Under the pieces are notes generated by a model. That model saw only the letters and a program-made list of their open reading frames with translations. It was not told where the DNA came from and did not search any database. Source: UBA11865 sp963749825 (GTDB lineage Bacteria > Chloroflexota > Anaerolineae > Promineifilales > Promineifilaceae). Taken from it: a stretch of 64,000 bases of DNA. Below, piece after piece: positions 17,679 through 26,448 of the stretch (positions within the stretch are counted from its first letter, which is position 1; every line of letters starts with the position of its first letter). Where the stretch lies: contig CAVVOI010000012.1 in the NCBI GenBank assembly GCA_963749825.1, forward strand, positions 744,001 to 808,000, in the 5' to 3' direction. The translations under genes and the position numbers were made by a program.

Positions 17679-19133
17679 ATGACGAATATTAAACCTATTC
17701 AACTCAAAGTACAGACCGAGATATTAACCGGCGAACAATTGGCCGAGATCAGAGCGGCTACGCTACGAGTTCTAGAGACGGTTGGGATACACTTTCCCTC
17801 AGATCTCGCCTTGAGCGTATTTGCCGAGCATGGCGCACAAGTTGATCCCAAGAACCAAATCGTAAGGCTTCCTCCCGATCTGGTCTTGGAGGCGATGAGC
17901 CATGCACCCCGTACTTACACACTATCGGGACGGGCCGATGGAACTGATCTGACATTAGACGGCCGGTCTAGCTACTTCTCAACCGACGGCTGCGGAACCG
18001 AAACCATCGACTTTGAAACCGGCGAATACCGAAGCTCGTGCAAAGATGACGTGGCTATGATGGCTCACGTTGCCGATTACCTTTCCTCGATTTCTTTCTT
18101 CTGGCCGATGGTTAGCGCCCAAGATTTCGGAAGGCTCGCGCCCCTACACGAATTGGATGCCAGCTTCAATAACACAGTCAAACATATCCAGAGTGTGACC
18201 ATCATGGGCGAGAAACTAGCTGAATATTCGTTACTCATGGCTGAGGTGATCGCCGGAGGAAGCGAGCAGATGCGTGCTCGTCCGCCCCTATCTAGCCTGG
18301 TCTGCACGATTGCGCCTCTGGGACAGGACAAATCGGGGATCGAAGGAGCGATAGTCTTTGCGAAAGCAGGGGTTCCGGTGGGCTTTATGTCGATGCCTAA
18401 TATCGGTTCGACTTCACCGGCAACAATGGCCAGCGCACTTGTTATCGGCAATGCCGAAGTAGTCAGCGCGATGGTGTTGATGCAATTAGTCGCCCCTGGC
18501 GCTCCGGTTTTTCACTCGTTACTAACATCGGTGATGGATCCTCGTTCAGGAGATTACCTTTCCAGTTTGCCTGAGAAATATATGGGTAACGCGGCCGCTG
18601 TGCAGTTGGCCCACGATTGGGGAGTTCCCTCGTTGGCTGGAGCATTTGGCGTTGATTGTCCCGATCCGGCCACGTATCAACAGGGACGAGATAGCGTGTA
18701 TACTGCATTGATGTCGCCCATGTCTGGAGCGGAAATGGTGGATGGTCTTGGTTTGCTCCGGGCCTCGACACTGTTGTTGCCCGAACAGATCATCTACGAC
18801 GATGAACTCTATCATACCAACCGACTATTGGTGGAAGGGATCGATACCAGCGTTGACAAATTGGCGCTGGACGTGATCGAGGCTGTTGGAACGGGAGGTC
18901 ACTACCTGGCACAAAAACATACGCGCCGGGCTATTCGTGACATCTGGATACCCAAACTCACCCACCCGGCTCCAACAAAGCCGAATCAACCAACGCCCGA
19001 TCTACGTGAGCGAGCCAAGGCGACTTTTTGTAACATCTTGCGCGAACACAAGACTGAGCCTTTGACAAAAGATGTTCAGATTGAATTACAAGGAATTCTG
19101 AAAGCGGCTGAAGAATCAAGCTCGCCGATTTAG
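17679..19133 (+). CDS. MttB-family corrinoid methyltransferase
   Basis: 484-residue fourth member of the trimethylamine methyltransferase superfamily in the window, close in length and motifs to 2867-4324. It has TLRVLETVGIHFPSDLALSV, the loop STDGCGTETIDF, MVSAQDFGRLAPLHELDASF, LVCTIAPLGQDKSGIEG and the C-terminal GTGGHYLAQKHTRRAI. No in-frame amber is present. Unlike the three minus-strand copies it has no corrinoid gene beside it. It stands in a plus-strand run with GcvT-like and DMGDH-like genes under the Lrp-type regulator. It may start demethylation of a betaine whose dimethyl product is then handled by the flavoprotein encoded downstream (inference). It would have to use one of the two corrinoid proteins encoded elsewhere. 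Confidence 0.92.
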   Translation: MTNIKPIQLKVQTEILTGEQLAEIRAATLRVLETVGIHFPSDLALSVFAEHGAQVDPKNQIVRLPPDLVLEAMSHAPRTYTLSGRADGTDLTLDGRSSYFSTDGCGTETIDFETGEYRSSCKDDVAMMAHVADYLSSISFFWPMVSAQDFGRLAPLHELDASFNNTVKHIQSVTIMGEKLAEYSLLMAEVIAGGSEQMRARPPLSSLVCTIAPLGQDKSGIEGAIVFAKAGVPVGFMSMPNIGSTSPATMASALVIGNAEVVSAMVLMQLVAPGAPVFHSLLTSVMDPRSGDYLSSLPEKYMGNAAAVQLAHDWGVPSLAGAFGVDCPDPATYQQGRDSVYTALMSPMSGAEMVDGLGLLRASTLLLPEQIIYDDELYHTNRLLVEGIDTSVDKLALDVIEAVGTGGHYLAQKHTRRAIRDIWIPKLTHPAPTKPNQPTPDLRERAKATFCNILREHKTEPLTKDVQIELQGILKAAEESSSPI

Positions 19134-19206
19134 CAAAATCGTTACGGTGAAGACCCAGGAAGTATGTGCTCCTTCCTTTCGTTTGCCACAAACAGGAGGT
19201 TTGAGG

Positions 19207-19821
19207 ATGTCTGAGATTTTGCGAGAGCTAGGACGTGTCAAACTGGTACAGGTGCAGCCGTCCGGATTGATAATCGAAACGCCATCAGGATATTATTACG
19301 ATGCTTCCCGGCGATTAGAGGTGGATAGCTTAGAGATCACCCCGTTGGGCATCGAAGCTACTACTCCTAATGGTGAGCACGTGCTCGATATCCATCACAT
19401 GAATCACCCGGATAAGGCCTACGATAATGATGACCTGATAAGCATTGGTTTCACGGCTCACTATGAGGCTATGCGCGCGCGCTTCGGAGAACACATGGTG
19501 GATGGCATCGCCGGTGAAAATATCATCATCGAATATGAGGCAGAGGTCTGGTCGGAAGATCTTGGCAAGGGAATTACCATTGAGAACCAGGATACCAGGC
19601 ATCGGGCGGCTTTGGGCTTGATATCGTTCGCCGCGCCTTGCCGGGAATTCTGCCTCTTCGCTGCCCAGAGCCAACACGAGCGTTTACCTGCGGATAAACT
19701 AAAAGATACGCTGCAATTCTTGGGTAAAGGCCGGCGCGGATTTCTGTTGGTGATGAGCAATGGCCAGGATTCAGCGCTAGTTCGGGTCGGGGATAGCGTA
19801 TTTGTGGTCGACTCAGACTAA
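19207..19821 (+). CDS. MOSC-domain-like protein
   Basis: 204-residue protein that I place tentatively in the MOSC (molybdenum cofactor sulfurase C-terminal) group. The middle carries AGENIIIE (102-109), like the GEN box of MOSC proteins, followed at 139-152 by ISFAAPCREFCLFA with Cys145 and Cys149 where MOSC proteins have their conserved Cys. The C-terminal RRGFLLVMSNG and VRVGDSVFVVD strands suit a beta-barrel ending. MOSC proteins bind molybdenum cofactor or carry sulfur. Two aldehyde oxidoreductases in the window use a related tungsten cofactor, but no direct link is shown. Start chosen at 19207 because AGGAGGT lies six bases before it; an upstream in-frame start at 19147 lacks a site. It may work with the flavoproteins of this operon. 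Confidence 0.6.
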   Translation: MSEILRELGRVKLVQVQPSGLIIETPSGYYYDASRRLEVDSLEITPLGIEATTPNGEHVLDIHHMNHPDKAYDNDDLISIGFTAHYEAMRARFGEHMVDGIAGENIIIEYEAEVWSEDLGKGITIENQDTRHRAALGLISFAAPCREFCLFAAQSQHERLPADKLKDTLQFLGKGRRGFLLVMSNGQDSALVRVGDSVFVVDSD

Positions 19822-19841
19822 TCTTTTTTTAGGTAGAATCA

Positions 19842-19870
19842 TTGACTATGTTTTCTCATTCTCATAATAG
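19842..19870 (+). promoter_or_regulatory. Possible internal promoter before the GcvT-like gene
   Basis: TTGACT (19842-19847) and TAATAG (19865-19870) are 17 bases apart, in the 76-base gap after a run of seven T (from about 19824). The -10 match is only moderate, so this is a weak call. Confidence 0.3.
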
Positions 19871-19897
19871 GGATGGATCCATTTGGAGTGAGATCGT

Positions 19898-21082
19898 ATG
19901 AAACAATCACCCTTTTACCCCCGAACATCATTGTTATGTGACAGCTACAGTTGGGCCGATTGGTCTGGTTGGCTGACGGCCAACTCGTACGCCATGGACC
20001 ACACCCAAGAATACCTTGCGATCCGCACGGCTTGTGCTGTCTTTGATTCTTCGCCCCTGTACAAATACCTTATTCACGGACCCGACGCTTCAAAGCTAAT
20101 GAACAGAGTCGTCACGCAGGATGTCTCTCGTTATGCCCCCGGCCAATGTATGTACACACCCTGGTGTGATGATGACGGTAAGATAATTGACGATGGTGTC
20201 CTGGCCCGACTGGAAGAGCAAACCTTTCGCCTTACCGCCGTAGCGCCTACTCTCTATTGGCTGGAGGACAACGCCTTTGGCCTAGATGTGTCCGTGGAAG
20301 AGGTAACTGAGGCATTGGCTGTTCTGGCATTGCAAGGCCCCTATTCGCGGGAATTGCTCAAAGTTTTGTCAAATACAAATATCGAACAACTACCATACTT
20401 TGGCATCATCAAAACGAAGTTGGCCGGTATCCCGGCCACTGTTTCCCGCACAGGGTATACGGGCGACCTGGGATATGAAATCTGGGTTGAGCCGCACCAA
20501 GCGGTGCAACTATGGGATGCATTGTTCGAGGCTGGTCAGGCTTATCGACTACGGCCGTTTGGTGAATATGCTCTCGGCATGGCCCGTATTGAAGCCGGGT
20601 TGATACTCGCGGAAGTGGACTTCCACTCATCCAAAAAAGTTCTTTATGACTTCCAGAAATCCTCACCAATTGAACTTGGCTTAGGCTGGACAGTCAAACT
20701 AAAGAAGGAATTTTTTATCGGGGAACAGGCTCTTAAACGAGAGTTAGCTCGTGGTCCAGCCTGGATGACTGTGGGTTTAGAAATTGACCTAAAGTCCCTT
20801 GAGGCGATATTTGCCGACTTTGGCATGCCGCTTCATTTACCATACCAATCTTGGAACGAAGCTGTCCCGGTATATTCAGGCGGACACCAAATTGGAAAAG
20901 CCACCAGCGGCACGTGGTCACCAATACTCAAAAAAAATATCGCCATTGCCCGCCTAAAATTCCATTATGCCCGGCCGGGTAAAAGGGTAGATATGGAAGT
21001 AACCGTAGACGCCCAGAGAAAACAGGCACAAGCCACTGTGGTCGACATGCCATTTTTCAATCCACCTCGGAAAATAGCCTGA
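19898..21082 (+). CDS. GcvT-like aminomethyltransferase
   Basis: 394-residue folate-binding protein of the glycine-cleavage T / YgfZ family, expected to transfer a one-carbon unit to tetrahydrofolate. Seen in order: AVFDSSPLYKYLIHGPDA (about 49-66), NRVVTQDVSRYAPGQCMYTP with the conserved Asp near residue 75, LALQGPYSREL, TGYTGDLGYEIWV and an ARIEAGLILAEVDF segment where true GcvT has its folate-contacting residues. The C-terminal beta domain is present (SGGHQIGKATSGTWSP). No lipoyl H-protein or P-protein is nearby, so it is more likely a demethylase partner (as in DMGDH or dimethylsulfoniopropionate demethylase relatives) than the glycine-cleavage enzyme. Its stop overlaps the next start (TGATG), which shows it was once translationally coupled to the now broken amine oxidase. 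Confidence 0.85.
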   Translation: MKQSPFYPRTSLLCDSYSWADWSGWLTANSYAMDHTQEYLAIRTACAVFDSSPLYKYLIHGPDASKLMNRVVTQDVSRYAPGQCMYTPWCDDDGKIIDDGVLARLEEQTFRLTAVAPTLYWLEDNAFGLDVSVEEVTEALAVLALQGPYSRELLKVLSNTNIEQLPYFGIIKTKLAGIPATVSRTGYTGDLGYEIWVEPHQAVQLWDALFEAGQAYRLRPFGEYALGMARIEAGLILAEVDFHSSKKVLYDFQKSSPIELGLGWTVKLKKEFFIGEQALKRELARGPAWMTVGLEIDLKSLEAIFADFGMPLHLPYQSWNEAVPVYSGGHQIGKATSGTWSPILKKNIAIARLKFHYARPGKRVDMEVTVDAQRKQAQATVVDMPFFNPPRKIA

Positions 21083-21715
21083 TGATAAATACAGATTTTA
21101 ACAAACATATCGCGGTCGTCGGCGCAGGATTTGCCGGCCTGGCAGCGGCATTTGAACTAGTCAACTCTGGCTTCGCGGTAACAGTGTTGGAGGCGCGACA
21201 ACGAGTCGGCGGCCGCGTCTGGTCAACAAAATTGGCCAATGGCGCCATTGTTGAATTAGGGGGCGAGTGGATTTCATCTGTTTGATATCCAGATACCAAC
21301 CCTAACCGACTCGACTCTTGCCACTGATGGCAAGCATCTCATGTCTGTAACTGTTAAGTACATGCCCTATCACTTGCGGCAAGGAAATTGGAACGAATTG
21401 CGTGAACCGCTTGGTCAATTGGTTATCGATACTCTTAGCGAATACGCGCCTGGCATTTCGGAATGTATCGAGCATATTCATGTCGTAACGCCCTTGGACA
21501 TGGAAACAATTTATAACTTACCCGAAGGCAATCTGGCTCACGGCGAAATGACTTTGGACCAATTCCTATGGATGCGCCCCGTTCCAGGTTAGGCCCAATA
21601 CCGGGCGCCGGTTGGAAATCTTTATCTTTGCAGCGCCGCTACTCACCCTGGTGGAGAAGTAACCGGCATCAATGGCAGAAACGCAGCACGTCAAATTTTG
21701 AAAGCTTGGAAATAG
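21082..21715 (+). pseudogene. Composite remnant: amine oxidase N-terminus joined to phytoene-desaturase-like C-terminus
   Basis: Codons from 21082 encode the FAD-binding start of a flavin amine oxidase (HIAVVGAGFAGLAAAFELV, EARQRVGGRVWS, IVELGGEWI) and stop at 21285. From about 21287, in the next frame, the text becomes the C-terminal domain of a PYROXD2/phytoene-desaturase-like oxidoreductase: IPTLTDSTLATDGKHLMSVT, TPLDMETIYNLPEGNLAHGE, LDQFLWMRPVPG. A TAG follows at 21590-21592 exactly where these proteins have Trp, then AQYRAPVGNLYLCSAATHPG and INGRNAARQILKAWK to TAG 21713-21715. So two related genes were fused by a deletion and then acquired a nonsense codon. It fills the slot between the GcvT-like and DMGDH-like genes, whose own start (21726) is intact. 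Confidence 0.85.
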
Positions 21716-21725
21716 CGGGGGACAC

Positions 21726-24149
21726 ATGAAATCACACGCAAGAGTCGTCGTTATCGGCGGGGGTATGATGGGTGTTGGATTACTGTACCACTTGGCGGCA
21801 GAGGGATGGGATGACTGTGTTCTTGTCGAAAAGGGGGAATTGACCTCAGGTTCTACCTGGCACGCGGCCGGCCAGTGTCCCAGCTTCATCGCCGACTACA
21901 ATATGGCCAAGATCCACCATTACAGCAACACCCTCTATCCAAAACTGGAAGAGATGACCGGGCAGGCTACCGGTTGGCACGGTTGTGGTGGAATCCGGTT
22001 CGCTACCAGGCCGGAAGAGCTCGACTATTTCCGGTTGGTGAAAGGTATTGCGGCCAACATTGGCTTCCGTTTTCAGATCATCAGTCCCGAAGAAATTAAA
22101 AGACTCAATCCTTTCGTCGACACCAGCGGCGTCGTCGCCGGCGCCTGGACGCTAGACGATGGTCATGTCGATCCGGCCGGATGTTGTAACGCCATGGCCA
22201 TCGCCGCTCGGAATCTGGGCGCATCCATCGTCCGCCACAATCGAGTTCTTCGCATCAATTTGCTGAGCAATGGCGAATGGGAAGTCGTCACCGAACAAGG
22301 AAACATCATTTGTGAACATGTGGTCAACGCAGGCGGGTGTTACGCCGCGCGAATCGGCGCCTGGGTTGGCGTCAACGTGCCGATCACTAATATGAAACAC
22401 CAATACCTGGTCACCGAACCGATTCAAGAGTTTATCGAGCGAGAAGAGGAAATTCCGGTCATACGTGATCCCTACTGTAATGCCTACTATCGACAAGAAC
22501 AGAATTCTGGTTTGATTGGTATCTACGAACGTAGTAACTCTCGAGAAGCGTGGTTAGAGAGTGGCGGACAAGCATGGCAAGCTGAGAACGAGTTGTTCGC
22601 GCCGGAGTATGAGCCAATTATGCCCTGGTTGGAAAGGGTGATGGAACGTATGCCGATTCTTGCTGATGCCGGCATTCTACGGGTCGTAAACGGCGCCAGT
22701 CCCCGTACACCAGATCATAATCCCCTACTTGGACCGGCGGCCGGTGTTCGTAATTTTTGGCTCAGTTGCGGCGCAAGCATCGGCATCGCTCAAGGCGCCG
22801 GTGCGGGCAAGTACCTGGCCCAATGGATGGTACATGGTGAGACTGAGATCGACATGATTCGCGTCGATCCACGACGCTTTGGTTCCTTTGCCGGTCAGGA
22901 GTACAACAGGGCCAAGGCTCACCAGAGTTATAAGTACATGTATATTTTGCATCTGCCGGGTGAAGAACGGCCGGCCGGCCGGCCGGCCCGTACCTCCCCT
23001 TTGTACGAAAAACTCAAAGATAAAGGTTGTGTTTACACTGAAGTCGCCGGCTGGGAAAGGCCCAAGTGGTTTTCGCTTGATGGCAGTGAAGAAGAGTACG
23101 GATTCCGTCACAACAATATCTTTGATACGGTTGCGGAGGAGTGCCGGGCGGTCCGGGAACGCGTTGGCGTGAGGGATCTATCGAGCTTTGCTAAATATGA
23201 AGTTATCGGCCCTGATGCGGAAACTTTCCTTAACCGCCTGGTGGCTAATCGAGTCTCTCATCGCGAAGGTGGCATTGTGTTGGCTCATGCACTGAGTGAA
23301 AATGGCCGGATCGAAAGCGAATTCACCATTACCCGTCTGGCCGCTGACCACTTCTACCTGCTCTCGGCCGCGGTGGCTGAGTTACGCGATTTAGATTTGC
23401 TAAACCAGGGCAAGCGAAAAGAGGAAGATGTTACGATAACCAATGTCACCAACGATTATGGTGTTCTGATAGTAGTCGGGCCTCGATCCCGTGATTTGCT
23501 CGAAAGAATCACTGATGCCGACTTGAGCAACGAGCGTTTTCCATGGCTCATCGGCAAGGAAATCTTGTTGGCAGGGGTGCCAATGCGCGCTTTGCGAATC
23601 AACTATGTGGGCGAACTGGGCTGGGAACTGCACGAGCCGATGGCCCAACTTGAAGCGGTCTACGATGCCGTGTGGGCGGCAGGCGAAGCGCTCGGCATCG
23701 CTGACTTTGGCAGTTATGCTGTGAACGCCTTACGCTTGGAGAAAGCCTATGCCGGTTGGGGAGCCGAACTAACTAACGAGATCACCTTGATCGAGGCCGG
23801 CATGGAAAGATTTGTGAAATTTGATAAAGGTGATTTTGTGGGCCGCCAGGCGTTGTTACGACGGAAAGAAGAAGGTGTGAGGACACAGCTAGTATACGTT
23901 GAGGTATCGGCCGGCGATGCTGACGTTCGAGGTGGTGAGCCGCTCTATGTGGGAGATCAAGTCGTCGGCGTGACGACATCAGGAGGTTATGGCCATACGG
24001 TCAAAAAGAGCCTAGCCTTTGCTTATGTCGATCCCGAATTCGCTTTGCCAGGATCTATATTCGACATCGAAATTTTGGAAGAGCGTCATTTGGCTACTGT
24101 GCTGGCCGAGCCAGTCTACGATCCCCGGAATGTGCGCTTAAGATCCTGA
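21726..24149 (+). CDS. Dimethylglycine/sarcosine dehydrogenase-like FAD oxidoreductase with GcvT domain
   Basis: 807-residue flavoprotein, the second DMGDH-type enzyme in the window. FAD motif VVVIGGGMMGVGLLYHLAAE at residues 7-26, then GSTWHAAGQ with the His that carries covalent FAD in DMGDH. The DAO barrel runs to about residue 390. From about 430 to the end there is a GcvT fold (NYVGELGWELHEP, EKAYAGWGAELTNE, DPRNVRLRS). A CG-rich palindromic tract of repeated GGCC lies in the linker at about 22970-22988 (residues RPAGRPAR). Probably oxidises an N-methyl amine and loads the methyl carbon on tetrahydrofolate. It is the last gene of the Lrp-led operon; a GGGGG ribosome site precedes ATG 21726. 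It meets the CobW gene convergently, with 86 bases between. Confidence 0.92.
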   Translation: MKSHARVVVIGGGMMGVGLLYHLAAEGWDDCVLVEKGELTSGSTWHAAGQCPSFIADYNMAKIHHYSNTLYPKLEEMTGQATGWHGCGGIRFATRPEELDYFRLVKGIAANIGFRFQIISPEEIKRLNPFVDTSGVVAGAWTLDDGHVDPAGCCNAMAIAARNLGASIVRHNRVLRINLLSNGEWEVVTEQGNIICEHVVNAGGCYAARIGAWVGVNVPITNMKHQYLVTEPIQEFIEREEEIPVIRDPYCNAYYRQEQNSGLIGIYERSNSREAWLESGGQAWQAENELFAPEYEPIMPWLERVMERMPILADAGILRVVNGASPRTPDHNPLLGPAAGVRNFWLSCGASIGIAQGAGAGKYLAQWMVHGETEIDMIRVDPRRFGSFAGQEYNRAKAHQSYKYMYILHLPGEERPAGRPARTSPLYEKLKDKGCVYTEVAGWERPKWFSLDGSEEEYGFRHNNIFDTVAEECRAVRERVGVRDLSSFAKYEVIGPDAETFLNRLVANRVSHREGGIVLAHALSENGRIESEFTITRLAADHFYLLSAAVAELRDLDLLNQGKRKEEDVTITNVTNDYGVLIVVGPRSRDLLERITDADLSNERFPWLIGKEILLAGVPMRALRINYVGELGWELHEPMAQLEAVYDAVWAAGEALGIADFGSYAVNALRLEKAYAGWGAELTNEITLIEAGMERFVKFDKGDFVGRQALLRRKEEGVRTQLVYVEVSAGDADVRGGEPLYVGDQVVGVTTSGGYGHTVKKSLAFAYVDPEFALPGSIFDIEILEERHLATVLAEPVYDPRNVRLRS

Positions 24150-24235
24150 ACGAAAAATTCACTGCGATGTAGCCAAGGCCAGGGTAGCCCGGAGCATTGC
24201 AGTCGCCCCGGCTATAAAATGCAAAGAAATTTCGG

Positions 24236-25237
24236 CTAAGCGATGCACGCTCTTAGATTTGCCTCAAGGTCGGCCGGATCGAAACTATCCGTCTCGCCGA
24301 TAAAAACTAATTGCGAGAGCGGTTCGTACTCACCCCAGGGCCGATCTTCTAGAATAGTGACTCGCCGGCCTACAACATGCAGCACATAGCGCCGGCCGGG
24401 ATCATCGCCAAAATAGAGGAATCCTTTGGCCCGGTAAATCGATGCTGGCAAGTGGTCGATCACAGTCTGAACCCTATTCCTGATGAGAGCTTCGTTTGTT
24501 GTGAAAGACCAGCTTCTAAACGCCTGACTATGATCGTGACCGGCATGCTCGACCGTCACTTGTAGCGCATGGCTGCTATTGTCCCTGGGGATGTCCCCAG
24601 TGATCAGCGGTATAGGCACATTCGCATATGTTGTTTTAACGATGTGAGCGGCCGGGGCGATGTTTGTTATCCAGGCCATGACGTCGGCCAATTGGGCCGC
24701 ATCCACCAAGTCGGTTTTGTTCACCACCACGATATCGGCCGCAGCGATCTGTTTATCGGCAAACATCACTGCCTTGGCCAACCTTAGAGCATTCTCCGCA
24801 TCCACCAGCGTGATGATGTTAGCGACCTTCACCTGGGAAGCCAATTCGGGTACATCCAAAATCGATTCAATGTCGCCCGGTGAAGACACGCCGCTGGCTT
24901 CGATAATGAGCTGTTCCGGTGGATCTTCTAATTCAATTACCCCCTTGACAACACCGGCCAGATCGCGGGCTAAGGTGCAGCAAATGCAGCCATTGGGCAG
25001 GTCGATAATCTGACCGTCACCGGCCCCCTCTAGCAGTTGGATGTCAATATTGACCTGGCCAAAGTCGTTGACCAGCACGGCCAGCCGCCGGCCGTGATCC
25101 GCCGTCAAGATACGATTGAGCAGTGTTGTTTTTCCCGCACCCAGAAAGCCGGCGATAATCGTCACCGGTCTAGGTTGGGACATCACCGTCCTCATTGAAT
25201 GGGAGTCCGCCATGTTGCTTGGTTCGGATGGCGCCAT
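24236..25237 (-). CDS. CobW/P47K family GTPase (metallochaperone-like)
   Basis: 333-residue G3E-family GTPase. Walker A GFLGAGKTT lies at 30-38, the metal-binding CxCC motif GCICCTL with Cys84, Cys86 and Cys87 follows, then VDAEN and the NKTD guanine-specificity motif (VVNKTDLVDA). The C-terminal CobW_C domain holds AKGFLYFGDDPGRRYVLHVV. Such proteins deliver cobalt, zinc or another metal. Its position right after UroD-fold methyltransferases (zinc enzymes) and in the same run as a corrinoid protein suggests metal loading of these enzymes, or cofactor supply. The start is fixed by the TAATG overlap with the stop of the preceding gene, a sign of translational coupling. The exact metal is unknown. 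Confidence 0.93.
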   Translation of the reverse strand: MAPSEPSNMADSHSMRTVMSQPRPVTIIAGFLGAGKTTLLNRILTADHGRRLAVLVNDFGQVNIDIQLLEGAGDGQIIDLPNGCICCTLARDLAGVVKGVIELEDPPEQLIIEASGVSSPGDIESILDVPELASQVKVANIITLVDAENALRLAKAVMFADKQIAAADIVVVNKTDLVDAAQLADVMAWITNIAPAAHIVKTTYANVPIPLITGDIPRDNSSHALQVTVEHAGHDHSQAFRSWSFTTNEALIRNRVQTVIDHLPASIYRAKGFLYFGDDPGRRYVLHVVGRRVTILEDRPWGEYEPLSQLVFIGETDSFDPADLEANLRACIA

Positions 25238-26418
25238 TACCTTTGGCTGAGGTGATGCTTCAAATTGTCGTAAACCGCCTGGCGTCCTGATCTTAAATCG
25301 CGCCGGATGGCATTATATTTTCCGCCCTTCAATAAGCCTACTACCGGGGAGTACTGCGAATCGATTACCAAGCCCTCGTAAGAGACACTGGAAAGCAATT
25401 CGGCGAAATAATCATCATACTCAACCGGTGTAAAGTCGCAGGCGAAAAGGACGATCCGGTCTTTCAGCTTTTGCTTTAACTCCGCGAAAGAGGGGATGTT
25501 GTACAGGTTATAAATATTGAGGGCCAGCAAGCCTTCAGTATTCAGGAAGTTTTCCGCGTGGTGGGTGGCATTGCCACAATAATGAACGCAGCCCCCACCA
25601 AATTCCTTCAAAATCCGGGAGTTGTAGGGCACGACAAATTCTTTGTAAGTCTGTTCTGACATGAGTACGGCGTCGTCATCCGAGAACCAGATGCCAGCAT
25701 GTTCGCCCGTATAGACTTGCTGGTCCGAAATGCACCAATCATGTGGTTCGCCTATCACCTCTTTCTGTTTCTTAACCCAGACGATCAGCGATTCGGTAAC
25801 AACGTCCATCAAGGCATGCATCAGGTTGGGGTGATCGAACATAAGATAGATGAGCTTGTCATAGCCCATAAGCTGGTTGGCCGTGGTCAGCGGTCCTTGG
25901 AAATCGGTGATCCCCACCGGCAGAAAGCTGTTCTCACCCATATACTTGAGGTAATCCAACACCTTGGGCATCAAGCCATCTTTTTCAGGATCTGGCACCT
26001 GCAACTTCTTGATATCTTCCGGCTTTTGCACTGGATAGTATCTAGGATCGGCCGCTGGATCTTGTTTGGGCAAATACTTTATATCACAACCAAAAGCCGA
26101 GGCAGCGACGATCGTCCCAAACCAGGGCATAAGATAGGGCACGAAATCATCGTCGATCTCTTTGATCTGGTCGTAATAGGTTCGTTCCTGGAAGGTGGTC
26201 ATGACCGCCGGATCGTCAAAATATGCTTCTGGGAAGGTGTCCGGATCCAATCCAAATACCCAATACAGCGCGCTATTAACGATATACGGCGGTTCCTCAA
26301 CTGGTTTAAAGGCGAATACATCGGCTGTTTTCGCCTTGACTTTGTTCAATCTCTTTTCGAATAAACCTTTGAATTCTTCACGTTCTTCTTCACTTAGGGC
26401 CTCTGTTGTCCAAGACAC
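25237..26418 (-). CDS. Uroporphyrinogen decarboxylase-fold protein, methylcobamide methyltransferase-like
   Basis: 393-residue protein of the uroporphyrinogen decarboxylase (URO-D)/MtaA superfamily. In corrinoid systems, members take the methyl group from methyl-cobalamin and pass it to a thiol or folate. A possible zinc site is visible: His279-x-Cys281 in GGGCVHYCGNATHH, with Cys327 in VLFACDFTP as third ligand. A long N-terminal region before the barrel (residues 1-60) and AFGCDIKYLPKQDPAADP are more like the catabolic branch than haem-pathway HemE. The haem-enzyme N-terminal Arg/Asp signature is not seen. It lies 30 bases after the next UroD-fold gene and its stop is fused to the CobW start. 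Acceptor and substrate are unknown. Confidence 0.88.
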   Translation of the reverse strand: MSWTTEALSEEEREEFKGLFEKRLNKVKAKTADVFAFKPVEEPPYIVNSALYWVFGLDPDTFPEAYFDDPAVMTTFQERTYYDQIKEIDDDFVPYLMPWFGTIVAASAFGCDIKYLPKQDPAADPRYYPVQKPEDIKKLQVPDPEKDGLMPKVLDYLKYMGENSFLPVGITDFQGPLTTANQLMGYDKLIYLMFDHPNLMHALMDVVTESLIVWVKKQKEVIGEPHDWCISDQQVYTGEHAGIWFSDDDAVLMSEQTYKEFVVPYNSRILKEFGGGCVHYCGNATHHAENFLNTEGLLALNIYNLYNIPSFAELKQKLKDRIVLFACDFTPVEYDDYFAELLSSVSYEGLVIDSQYSPVVGLLKGGKYNAIRRDLRSGRQAVYDNLKHHLSQR

Positions 26419-26448
26419 TTGAAACCTCCTCGTATGCGTACTTTCTCG

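Noticed and set aside
21590..21592. In-frame TAG as a possible pyrrolysine codon
   Set aside because: The position is a conserved Trp in the family, the gene is already truncated and frame-broken, none of the four MttB genes has an internal TAG, and no pyl genes are seen.
25699..26364. Plus-strand open frame of 221 codons opposite a UroD-fold gene
   Set aside because: It is an antisense shadow of a conserved gene without a start site or family features.
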